Source: Candidatus Kaiserbacteria bacterium
Lineage (GTDB): Bacteria > Patescibacteriota > Minisyncoccia > Phycocordibacterales > Phycocordibacteraceae
DNA: 10,991 nt
NCBI GenBank assembly: GCA_023267775.1
Contig: JAHFMQ010000026.1
Span: 1-10,991 of the forward strand
Direction of reading: 5' to 3'
The notes beneath the pieces were generated by a model. The model worked only from the letters and a program-made list of their open reading frames with translations, searched no databases and was not told the DNA's origin. The translations under genes were made by a program, and so were the position numbers. Below are positions 1-5,249 of this stretch, one piece after another. The first letter of the stretch is position 1. Every line of letters begins with the position of its first letter.

Positions 1-5
1 TCTGA

Positions 6-1679
6 CTATCCTTTTGCATAAATTTGTACCGTAGTACTTTTTTCGGTACATTTACCTGCTGTATTACATGCTTTTATAATCACCTCCACGTTTCCGCTAT
101 TATTATCGCCAGACTTATTACCGATAAATGATGTTCTTCCGTCAAGTAAATCATTTCCTACCCCGTTCCATAAATTCATATACTGACCGTAGATAGCCGG
201 ACTGTAATCAATGGAGTTACTACCTGACTTATGATAATATCTTTCCCCATTACACATAGATTCGCTGCCTGATGGATAACTTACACTTGCACGATCGGCA
301 GACATCAAAGTGTGAACAAAATTACCACATACGGATCTAAATGTCAGCGTATTATAATTCCTAGCTGACAATGAAAACTGTTGGCTCGCATTCATATAGA
401 ATGAGTCAATAATTGGGTCAGGCAAAGAAGGGAAATTGTTTATGGTAAAAGTATTCCCCGTTTTATTGTCAAACGTGGTTAATGTAACTCCTGTACCGCC
501 ATTATAATTTATACAACTGAGCGCATTTAATCCTCTGCCAGTATCAAATGCCGTATTGTTATTTATAAATTCTATTGGATTAGTTATCGTGATCATCCCG
601 CCAGCTTTACTGATATATTGCTGAAGACCAGAGGAATCTAAATTGATCATTGTACAGCCATTATTTATATTCATGTACAAACCTTTATCTAAATAATTGC
701 CGGTGAGTACCAATTTGCCAGCGTAATTGATATTATTAGACGAACCTGTTTGAACAAAATAAGCATTGGTAATTGTAGGGGTGTCAACCATAACAACACT
801 AAACGCCGGACTATTCGAGTAGAGAGACACAGATGGATTATTTGCCGAAATAATATAACTACCAGAAACGAGACTTGCGGGAACTACAAATGAGAGACAT
901 CCTTGCGACAAATATGCTTGACCTAAAATGGCGCCTCCATCACCTTTCTTAGCATTAACAGATCCCATGCCAAATGAAAACATTTCATTTATATTATCCC
1001 TTCCTGATTTCCAGCACACATTATACTTTTGCCCTGCCATCAATGGCTTCCCATCTGTAGGAGATAGTAGCTGGAATGAAATATCTGGCGAACTCTGTAC
1101 AGTAGGAATTGCGGTTGGTGCCGGAGTAGGGGACGCTGTCGGTATTTGAGTCGGAATTGTGGTTGGTGTAAGGGTCGGAGTTGGAATCGCTACAGTGAGG
1201 TTGCCACATGTTACAGAACTAATCTTCCCGCGGGTCGTGGGGCCGACATAGCCATAACCTGTTGATTCGGAAGAACCTGAGGAAACGATGCTGTGTGCGG
1301 CCTGCCAGCGCTGTACGGCGGCTTCAGTCGCCGGTCCAAAATACCCGGTAACACGGCCCTCGGGGTAGATCGAAGAGTCTCGTGCGAGAAACTTTTGCAA
1401 CCTGGTAACTTCGCCGTTCGTCGTCGCATCTGTTTGATCAGCGTAAAGATTATAGGAAAGCTTCACGCAGCTATCTGTCGTGGAAGTTACATTTGTTGAA
1501 GGAATTCCTCGTAACGAACTATTCACGTTGTTAATTATTGTTTGATCAGCCCCGAATGAACTTAAAAGATTTATGATCGCTTGTATTTGACCATCAGTAA
1601 GTGAGGCAGCGTGAGCGGGCGTCACAGTTCCCATGAACATAAATAAAGCAATGAGTATCCCAGATATTTTTTTATTCAT
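6..1679 (-). CDS. Secreted peptidoglycan-binding-domain surface protein
   Basis: The 557-residue product has an N-terminal signal peptide (residues 1-24: MNKK, a hydrophobic core, then AHA before the likely cleavage site). Residues about 71-158 form a PG_binding_1-like domain with the pattern VTRLQKFL, YPEGRVTGYFGPATEAAVQRWQ and GYVGPTTR; it is bracketed by Cys71 and Cys158, probably a disulfide. A Pro/Thr linker (163-194) leads to a beta-rich, Asn/Ser-rich C-terminal part (about 198-557) with several Cys residues (222, 261, 342, 389, 451, 476, 538, 544) and no catalytic motif I recognise. The inferred role is a wall-associated surface or adhesin-like protein; the linker suggests display away from the wall. 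The start is chosen because it directly begins a clean signal peptide. The C-terminal coding part is much more AT-rich than the domain-coding part. The ORF is complete, with TAG at 8-6. Domain and secretion calls are firm; the C-terminal function is unknown. Confidence 0.85.
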   Translation of the reverse strand: MNKKISGILIALFMFMGTVTPAHAASLTDGQIQAIINLLSSFGADQTIINNVNSSLRGIPSTNVTSTTDSCVKLSYNLYADQTDATTNGEVTRLQKFLARDSSIYPEGRVTGYFGPATEAAVQRWQAAHSIVSSGSSESTGYGYVGPTTRGKISSVTCGNLTVAIPTPTLTPTTIPTQIPTASPTPAPTAIPTVQSSPDISFQLLSPTDGKPLMAGQKYNVCWKSGRDNINEMFSFGMGSVNAKKGDGGAILGQAYLSQGCLSFVVPASLVSGSYIISANNPSVSLYSNSPAFSVVMVDTPTITNAYFVQTGSSNNINYAGKLVLTGNYLDKGLYMNINNGCTMINLDSSGLQQYISKAGGMITITNPIEFINNNTAFDTGRGLNALSCINYNGGTGVTLTTFDNKTGNTFTINNFPSLPDPIIDSFYMNASQQFSLSARNYNTLTFRSVCGNFVHTLMSADRASVSYPSGSESMCNGERYYHKSGSNSIDYSPAIYGQYMNLWNGVGNDLLDGRTSFIGNKSGDNNSGNVEVIIKACNTAGKCTEKSTTVQIYAKG

Positions 1680-1681
1680 AT

Positions 1682-1712
1682 GAGTCGTATGATATCACCC
1701 CCCCCCCGAAAA
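1682..1712 (-). promoter_or_regulatory. Extended -10 promoter with G10 tract in its spacer
   Basis: On the minus strand TGATATCAT (1697-1689) reads as an extended -10 (TG, one base, then TATCAT, five of six matches to TATAAT). Directly upstream is a run of ten G (1707-1698) that would fill most of the spacer to a weak pyrimidine-rich -35 region. The predicted transcription start is about 1682, only about 3 nt before the ATG at 1679. The G run followed by TGAT also resembles a Shine-Dalgarno sequence (GGAGGTGAT), but lies about 14 nt from the ATG, which is far. The promoter call is inference; the tract itself is plain. Confidence 0.45.
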
Positions 1713-1729
1713 AGGAAAGTGGCGCAAAT

Positions 1730-1760
1730 GCACAACGCCCCGCAGAGCGGGGCGTTGTGC
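1730..1760 (-). terminator. Perfect 14-bp stem-loop after hicBA
   Basis: GCACAACGCCCCGC (1730-1743), a 3-nt loop, and its exact complement (1747-1760) form a very stable stem. It lies between hicA and the secreted-protein gene. On the minus strand the 3' side continues ATTTGCGCC and a T-run comes only about 15 nt later, so it is not a textbook intrinsic terminator. It most likely ends hicBA transcription or insulates the next promoter. Confidence 0.5.
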
Positions 1761-1763
1761 AAG

Positions 1764-1835
1764 GAGAAAAACAGGCTATTTTCTCATACTCCTTAGCGCT
1801 TAAGGAGTGCAATATGTTAGTGGCCTTATGCACTC
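1764..1835. repeat. Cluster of short inverted repeats, partly mutually exclusive
   Basis: Three further inverted repeats follow the 14-bp stem: GAGAAAA/TTTTCTC (1764-1770 with 1779-1785), ACTCCTTA/TAAGGAGT (1788-1795 with 1801-1808) and GAGTGCA/TGCACTC (1805-1811 with 1829-1835). The last two share bases 1805-1808, so only one can form at a time. There is no gene here; the rest of 1836-1872 shows nothing recognisable. Function is unknown; candidates are 3'-end processing of hicBA RNA or a protein-binding site. Confidence 0.5.
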
Positions 1836-1872
1836 AGCGAGATGGTGGAACAAACTTAAAAGCTTTCATATA

Positions 1873-2097
1873 TTAGAGTTCCAGGAATTCTTTGATAGTG
1901 ATGCCGGCTTGATCGAGAATCTGTTTTAATAATTTGCGTCCTATAGAATTACCGCCATGTACGGGAACTGCGGTAATCCGTTTCGTCGTTGGATGAAAAT
2001 AATACTGATGACTGCCACGCGACTTTGCATAGAAGAATCCAGCACGTAATAGCTTGCGTATCACAACGCGAGCAGAGAGGACCGGAATGATGCTCAT
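1873..2097 (-). CDS. hicA: HicA-family mRNA interferase toxin
   Basis: The 74-residue product matches the HicA fold and length: N-terminal PVLSARVVIRKLLRAGF, the hallmark GSH motif (residues 28-30, His30 the presumed catalytic histidine), the strand YYFHP, then TAVPVHGG (43-49) and a C-terminal helix ending AGITIKEFLEL. HicA toxins are small dsRBD-like ribonucleases that cut mRNA and stop translation until neutralised by HicB. The ATG overlaps the end of hicB by four bases (ATGA), so the two are translationally coupled, with the antitoxin first. The key residues are present, so it appears intact. Neither the target nor activity can be read from sequence. Confidence 0.9.
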   Translation of the reverse strand: MSIIPVLSARVVIRKLLRAGFFYAKSRGSHQYYFHPTTKRITAVPVHGGNSIGRKLLKQILDQAGITIKEFLEL

Positions 2098-2354
2098 GCG
2101 AAAGCCGGTATACGTTTCGCGCGGGAAGTGAAGCGTACATTTCCTTCCGTGACAGCATCCATAATGACCTTTGCTTCGATTGCTCCCTCAATGGCTTCGA
2201 TAATCATTTTTTTTGCATGGGTGAGATTTTTACCCCACGAAATAGCTCCGTGGACCGTGCGAGCAACCACAACATATCCACCCATGTCCGTCTCGGGTTC
2301 AAATACCGCTTCAAACGAACCGTACTGCGTCTTAATGAGATACTTCTTTTTCAT
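2094..2354 (-). CDS. hicB: HicB-family antitoxin
   Basis: The 86-residue product has the partial RNase H-like HicB fold: an N-terminal strand pair (YLIKTQYGSFEAVFEPE), GGYVVVARTV (25-34), then a helix (about residues 43-62, THAKKMIIEAIEGAIEAK). The usual PGC turn is replaced by VHG. It is expected to bind HicA directly and block its active site. No ribbon-helix-helix or HTH tail is evident after the helix, only a basic end (RFTSRAKRIPAFA), so autoregulation by DNA binding is not supported by what I see. It is the first gene of the pair and overlaps hicA by ATGA. No Shine-Dalgarno precedes the ATG; a -10 box sits 7 nt upstream, suggesting a leaderless mRNA. Confidence 0.85.
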   Translation of the reverse strand: MKKKYLIKTQYGSFEAVFEPETDMGGYVVVARTVHGAISWGKNLTHAKKMIIEAIEGAIEAKVIMDAVTEGNVRFTSRAKRIPAFA

Positions 2355-2361
2355 GTAATGC

Positions 2362-2370
2362 AGTATAGCA
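2362..2370 (-). promoter_or_regulatory. Extended -10 of hicBA, leaderless position
   Basis: TGCTATACT (2370-2362) is an extended -10 with TATACT matching the consensus in five of six positions. Exactly 7 nt (GCATTAC) separate it from the hicB ATG at 2354, so the predicted transcript starts at or next to the start codon. The -35 position falls inside the terminator stem of the upstream gene and is poor (TTTCGC), which fits a promoter that depends on the extended -10. Confidence 0.5.
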
Positions 2371-2401
2371 AAAAGCCCTTTCTCGCGAAAGGGCTTTTTG
2401 C
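2368..2401 (-). terminator. Intrinsic terminator of the TM-helix protein gene
   Basis: A perfect 15-bp stem (2368-2382 with 2387-2401; core AAGCCCTTTC/GAAAGGGCTT) with a 4-nt loop carries A5 and T5 at its ends, so it ends in a T run on either strand. It lies 13 bp after the stop of the membrane-protein gene and just before the hicBA -10, which overlaps its distal base. Confidence 0.85.
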
Positions 2402-2414
2402 GAGAAGAGGCGAA

Positions 2415-3098
2415 CTAATTCTTAATCTCAGATTGGAGCTTGTCGAGATAGCGAGCTGCCGACGCTTGACCACCAAGGCCGAAGGCGAGACCGACTGCGA
2501 GCGATACGGCGATGACGACGCCCGTAAAGAGTGTCTGTATAAAGCCCGTAGCTACATTGAGCTGTGAGAGCGCCGCAAGAAGAGCGAATATCCAGATGGC
2601 ATAGCGTGCGACTTTGCCGAGGAATCCAGCTGCATGAAGCGATGCTGCCTTTGCTGAACCAGCGACGACATGTTCCGCAGCCTCTGCGATGACCGCCGCG
2701 ACGAGAAGTATGAGGACTGCGACAATAACCTGAGGAAGGTATCCAAGCACAACGACTTTCAAGAACTCGGTAACTTGGGTAAGACCGAGTACTTCAAGCG
2801 AGGCCATTAAGAAGACGATGATGAAGAACCATTCAACGAGGAAACCGAGGAATTTGCCTGTGTTCAATTCATATCCAGCTCGAGAAAGCACGCTCTCAAC
2901 GCCTGTTGATTTGAGTGCATGATCGATACGAAGTGAATTAATGATTTGTGCGACCACACGACCTAGCCCGGCACCCACAAGCCAACCGACGATGAATATA
3001 ACAACCGCGACGACGAGATTGGGAACGAATGCTACCAATCCAGCGAAGATATGTTGAAAAGACTGATTAAGCACATCTGCCCATGTTTGGAAAACCAT
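2415..3098 (-). CDS. Conserved TM-helix repeat membrane protein (CmpX/MscS-related)
   Basis: The 227-residue protein is almost entirely membrane-embedded: predicted spans at about 22-46, 83-105, 118-142, 160-181 and 188-210. Gly-rich spans such as VIFIVGWLVGAGLG followed by a loop with IDHALKSTG, and the C-terminal AFGLGGQASAARYL (205-218), are typical of the conserved TM helix family (PF05552) linked to small-conductance mechanosensitive channels such as CmpX. It lacks the cytoplasmic beta domain of MscS. The inferred role is an envelope-stress or osmotic channel-like protein; gating is unproven. It follows the winged-helix gene by 75 bp and has its own possible promoter and a strong terminator. 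No Shine-Dalgarno is seen. Confidence 0.8.
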   Translation of the reverse strand: MVFQTWADVLNQSFQHIFAGLVAFVPNLVVAVVIFIVGWLVGAGLGRVVAQIINSLRIDHALKSTGVESVLSRAGYELNTGKFLGFLVEWFFIIVFLMASLEVLGLTQVTEFLKVVVLGYLPQVIVAVLILLVAAVIAEAAEHVVAGSAKAASLHAAGFLGKVARYAIWIFALLAALSQLNVATGFIQTLFTGVVIAVSLAVGLAFGLGGQASAARYLDKLQSEIKN

Positions 3099-3133
3099 AG
3101 ATAATTAACGCTTTATATTTATGCGGCTAATAA

Positions 3134-3170
3134 CTCGCTCCTACTGCGAGCCTCCGGGCGGAGTATAGCA
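3134..3170 (-). promoter_or_regulatory. Possible promoter and leader hairpins of the TM-helix gene
   Basis: TGCTATACT at 3170-3162 is the same extended -10 as in front of hicB. It would start RNA near 3155, giving a leader of about 57 nt to the ATG at 3098. CTCC/GGAG (3152-3155 with 3160-3163) and CTCGC/GCGAG (3134-3138 with 3146-3150) can fold. The second stem followed by TTATTA could instead be a weak terminator for the upstream gene, whose stop is at 3174. No good -35 is visible. Confidence 0.35.
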
Positions 3171-3173
3171 TAT

Positions 3174-3743
3174 TTAGAGCCCTATTTTATCGATGAGAAG
3201 GCGGTGTGGATAGTCAAAAACATCTCTTAAAAGTCGATCATAGACTCCAAGACGGTATCTGAAGTCTGGTGTTGCAAATGAAGCGTACCGAATCTCTCGT
3301 CCGAATTGCGCCTCAAGGCTCCGCACTGCAGTTGAGAGTACACGCTCTTCGAGATTGTCGCCGACAATAAGCAAATCAATCTGTGGTTCAAGAATACCTG
3401 TAAAAAATCCTGACAGAGCAACGACTCGCAGTGTTCCAGCACGCTTCAAAGTTTTCAGTATATCTTGCGGATGTGCATTGGTTGTCTCTCGGATGAATGT
3501 TTCAAGTGGTCCTAGGTGCTCAAAACGTGGATTTGTTTGATAGTGAACCGGTGCTTGTGCTCCCTTCTTGCGCACGATACCTGCCGCATGAAGTTCAACT
3601 ACCTCGCGACGCACAGCATCTTTTGTGAGTTTCGTACGTAGAGCAATTTCCGCCAAACTAAAGGAATTATCTTTATTAAATAAAAAGAGTCTGAGTGTTT
3701 TAAGGCGAGCGCCCGAGCCGAAGAGCTTTGCGAGCGGTTCCAT
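3174..3743 (-). CDS. Winged-helix protein with degenerate nucleotidyltransferase-like domain
   Basis: The 189-residue product starts MEPLAKLFGSGARLKTLRLFLFN, the usual opening of a CPR/archaeal family that joins a winged-helix DNA-binding domain (about 1-75; helix LAEIALRTKLTKDAVRREVVEL is split over 30-51, wing VRKKGAQAPVHYQTNP at 57-72) to a small MNT-type nucleotidyltransferase fold (about 103-185; ALSGFFTG at 109-116, IDLLIVGD at 122-129, FGREIRYASFATPDFRYR at 147-164). The canonical GS...DxD active-site pattern is incomplete: GS is replaced by SG, and only the acidic end (Asp123, Asp129) is kept. It is probably a transcription regulator with an inactive or altered transferase domain. An in-frame ATG at 3848 would add 35 residues, but these cross the rplL terminator, so the internal start with its own promoter is preferred. 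Confidence 0.75.
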   Translation of the reverse strand: MEPLAKLFGSGARLKTLRLFLFNKDNSFSLAEIALRTKLTKDAVRREVVELHAAGIVRKKGAQAPVHYQTNPRFEHLGPLETFIRETTNAHPQDILKTLKRAGTLRVVALSGFFTGILEPQIDLLIVGDNLEERVLSTAVRSLEAQFGREIRYASFATPDFRYRLGVYDRLLRDVFDYPHRLLIDKIGL

Positions 3744-3752
3744 GATGACGCC

Positions 3753-3781
3753 AGTGTAGACGTTCTCTCGTGGAAATGCAA
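3753..3781 (-). promoter_or_regulatory. Sigma70-like promoter of the winged-helix gene
   Basis: TTGCAT (3781-3776) and TACACT (3758-3753) are separated by exactly 17 nt. TACACT matches the -10 consensus at four of six positions, and the -35 keeps the TTG core. The -10 ends 9 nt before the ATG at 3743, so the mRNA would start within about 3 nt of the start codon. This supports the short form of the gene. Confidence 0.5.
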
Positions 3782-3814
3782 AACACGGCACAGTCATTGA
3801 CGGCGCCGTGTTTT
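3780..3814 (-). terminator. Terminator of the rplJ-rplL operon
   Basis: AAAACACGGC (3780-3789) pairs with GCCGTGTTTT (3805-3814), with a 15-nt loop. On the minus strand the stem ends in TTTT, as expected for an intrinsic terminator of the rplJL transcript. The -35 of the next gene overlaps its distal end by two bases. Confidence 0.7.
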
Positions 3815-3829
3815 TGCGGTGAATTTCTA

Positions 3830-3878
3830 TTCGAGCGTCTACACCCACTCCGGGAATCGCCCTTGCGGGACAATTCCC
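3830..3878 (-). repeat. Decayed third repeat copy and imperfect hairpin
   Basis: Positions 3830-3854 resemble the segment 3920-3944 of the exact duplication (about 21 of 25 bases equal), so the 60-bp unit seems to have a third, decayed copy. Between it and the exact copies, GGGAAT/ATTCCC (3852-3857 with 3873-3878) with an inner CCC/GGG pair forms an interrupted stem-loop. Confidence 0.55.
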
Positions 3879-3988
3879 TTCGGGGCATCACTCCTCAAAC
3901 AAATCGTAAGAACGATTTATTTGAGGGTCTATACCCACTTCGGGGCATCACTCCTCAAACAAATCGTAAGAACGATTTATTTGAGGGT
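3878..3988 (-). repeat. Exact tandem duplication at the rplL 3' end
   Basis: Bases 3878-3928 and 3938-3988 are identical over 51 bp, a tandem duplication with a 60-bp period. The proximal copy contains the last codons and TAA of rplL; the distal copy repeats that end outside the gene. Each copy holds an inverted repeat (3953-3967 with 3972-3986; 3893-3907 with 3912-3926) with a 15-bp stem and 4-nt loop. As transcribed it has one G-U pair and no mismatch, whereas the plus strand has a mismatch. The rplL stop codon (3979-3977) lies in the proximal stem. Confidence 0.95.
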
Positions 3989-4396
3989 GACTTTTGCACC
4001 GGCTGCCTCGAGCTTCTTAGCAAACTCAGCAGCGTCTTCCTTCTTCATGCCGGTCTTCAGCATCGACGGTGCCCCATCGACGAGATCCTTAGCTTCCTTC
4101 AAGCCAAGAGCAAGAGCCTCTTTCACTGCCTTGATGACAGCGATTTTGCTGGCTCCGGCATCGGTGAGTTCGACGTCAGCTGTTGATTTTACGTCTTCAG
4201 CTGGACCTGCTGCTGCGGCTGGGCCCGCGACCGCAACTGCTGCGGCGCTCACACCAAACTTCTTTTCAAGAACCTTCACGAGCTCGGAGAGCTCGAGAAC
4301 GGTCATCGCTTCGACTTCCTCCACGAGCTTCTTGAACTTACTTGGCACTTCAACAGGAGCTTCTTCTGCTGGTGCTGTATTCATTTCATCGGCCAT
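3977..4396 (-). CDS. rplL: 50S ribosomal protein L7/L12
   Basis: The 139-residue protein is the stalk protein that recruits translation GTPases to the ribosome. The N-terminal dimerisation and L10-binding helices span about 19-54 (KFKKLVEEVEAMTVLELSEL, then FGVSAAAV), an Ala/Gly/Pro hinge covers about 54-67, and the C-terminal GTPase-binding domain about 70-139 carries the signature KIAVIKAVKEALALGLKEAK (84-103) followed by DLVDGAP. It is about 19 residues longer than the usual 120, mostly from an acidic, Ala/Pro-rich N-terminal extension (1-18). An alternative start at Met5 is possible. It follows rplJ by 27 bp. The stop codon is embedded in a stem-loop belonging to a tandem duplication. Confidence 0.97.
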   Translation of the reverse strand: MADEMNTAPAEEAPVEVPSKFKKLVEEVEAMTVLELSELVKVLEKKFGVSAAAVAVAGPAAAAGPAEDVKSTADVELTDAGASKIAVIKAVKEALALGLKEAKDLVDGAPSMLKTGMKKEDAAEFAKKLEAAGAKVTLK

Positions 4397-4423
4397 AGTA
4401 TCTAATTAATATCGATTAATACC

Positions 4424-4918
4424 TTACACTGCTTTCTTTTCGCGAATCTTGTCGAGCGCGATAACGAGTCCTTGAATCGGGCTGTTGATGACGTTTACAA
4501 ACATGCCACGGAGCACAATCATAGGTGGAATGGTCGCAATAGCTGTCATCTTCTCTGCATCAAGAAATGCTCCTTCGAAGACGCCCCCAAGAAGTGAGAG
4601 TATTCCTTTCAGTTTCTTTGCGTAATCATGGACACCGCGTGCTGGCGCAGTCGCATCCTCTGTAGTCCATGCAACAGCTATCTCGCCAGGAAGTGTCGGG
4701 GCTTCGCCAGTATATCCACGCTCTTTCAGAGCCTTGAGTATCAAGGTTTTCTTTGCGACAAAATAGCGCACACCCGCATTCGCAAATTCCCTGCGCATTT
4801 TTGATGCATCAGCGACGGTGAGCTTGGTGAAACCCACAAATGCGATTGCAGATGCTTCCTTAAAAGCATCGTTCAATTTCGCAAGTATTTCGCGTTTCTT
4901 ATCTTTTGATATTGCCAT
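4424..4918 (-). CDS. rplJ: 50S ribosomal protein L10
   Basis: The 164-residue protein has the normal L10 length. It binds 23S rRNA through its N-terminal domain and carries the L7/L12 dimers on its C-terminal helix. Typical segments are the start MAISKDKKREILAKLNDAFK, AFVGFTKLTVADASKMRREF (27-46), VRYFVAKKTLILKAL (50-64) and the C-terminal helix IQGLVIALDKIREKKAV (148-164). It is the first gene of rplJL. The upstream leader carries L10-leader features, so autoregulation by the L10-(L7/L12) complex is expected. The neighbours differ from the common secE-nusG-rplKA-rplJL-rpoBC order: none of the other genes are next to it here. Confidence 0.97.
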   Translation of the reverse strand: MAISKDKKREILAKLNDAFKEASAIAFVGFTKLTVADASKMRREFANAGVRYFVAKKTLILKALKERGYTGEAPTLPGEIAVAWTTEDATAPARGVHDYAKKLKGILSLLGGVFEGAFLDAEKMTAIATIPPMIVLRGMFVNVINSPIQGLVIALDKIREKKAV

Positions 4919-4939
4919 ACGATTTTTCGCACGAACGAA

Positions 4940-5040
4940 ATAAAGGAGAGTTCGACCGTTTACTGTGGTCTCCCTACGTAAGATTCATGCGCCGCATCGG
5001 TTTCCCGAGGTGGAACTACTTACGGTCTTCGGTTCGTACA
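4940..5040 (-). promoter_or_regulatory. Ribosomal protein L10 leader (autoregulatory 5' UTR)
   Basis: The rplJ leader begins GAACCGAAGACCGTAAG (5035-5019) and later has CTTACGTAGGGAGACCAC and AAACGGTC, the kind of conserved blocks seen in L10 leaders. CGTAAG (5024-5019) pairs with CTTACG (4982-4977); inside is a CGG-GAAA-CCG tetraloop (5007-4998). GACCGT (5027-5022) could alternatively pair with ACGGTC (4959-4954), a mutually exclusive fold. In the family, L10-(L7/L12) binds a kink-turn in this RNA and represses the operon. The assignment rests on motif and position, not on a covariance search. A small TTTCG/CGAAA hairpin (4925-4939) precedes the ATG; no Shine-Dalgarno is seen. Confidence 0.75.
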
Positions 5041-5046
5041 AGGGAC

Positions 5047-5075
5047 ACTTTAGCAGACCAACTATGAAAAGTACA
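5047..5075 (-). promoter_or_regulatory. Promoter of rplJ-rplL
   Basis: TGCTAAAGT (5055-5047) is an extended -10 (TAAAGT, four of six). A weak TGTACT lies 17 nt upstream (5075-5070). The predicted RNA start near 5040 coincides with the beginning of the L10 leader, which supports the call. A small CTGTC-CTC-GACAG hairpin (5079-5091) lies just upstream. Confidence 0.5.
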
Positions 5076-5102
5076 TCTCTGTCCTCGACAGGATGATGAT
5101 AA

Positions 5103-5249
5103 TCACATTGTGGCACTGGCGATATGAAGTGTGAGGAGTGCTATGGCGATAATGACGCTAAAAGCCGTGCAAAACTTCACGAATTCAATAAAAAAAGGAA
5201 GCATTCGCCGTTCGCGAGCACGCTGATCCCTATTTCTTTGATTGTTCAT
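5103..5249 (-). CDS. Possible small single-span membrane protein (48 aa)
   Basis: An ATG at 5249 inside the end of the ligase gene (20-bp overlap, different frame) opens a 48-codon frame closed by TGA at 5105-5103. The product has a strongly basic N-terminus (NNQRNRDQRARERR), then one long hydrophobic stretch (about 17-44, LPFFIEFVKFCTAFSVIIAI and onward) and almost no tail: the shape of a one-span membrane peptide with the N-terminus inside. A second ATG at 5204 gives a 33-residue form. It lacks the Trp-Pro motif of SecE, and I recognise no family. No Shine-Dalgarno; translation would depend on coupling to the ligase. It could be chance, but it fills an otherwise gene-free 190 bp between the ligase and the rplJL promoter. 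Confidence 0.35.
   Translation of the reverse strand: MNNQRNRDQRARERRMLPFFIEFVKFCTAFSVIIAIALLTLHIASATM

Noticed and set aside
3744..3848. 35-residue N-terminal extension of the winged-helix protein
   Set aside because: It would be encoded across the rplJL terminator and the gene's own promoter, and does not resemble the family's start.
3878..3988. CRISPR-like array
   Set aside because: Only two exact copies with 9-bp separation and a gene end inside one copy; no cas genes.
3770..4409. Two plus-strand open frames of 138 and 196 codons with an internally repeated peptide
   Set aside because: They lie antisense to rplL and its 3' end; the repeated peptide is simply the translation of the tandem duplication.
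4919..5229. tRNA or other structured RNA gene besides the L10 leader
   Set aside because: No cloverleaf, T-loop motif or CCA end could be found by eye.
5103..5249. SecE, expected near ribosomal genes, as identity of the small membrane peptide
   Set aside because: It is single-span and short, but lacks the conserved basic-Trp-Pro segment before the span.
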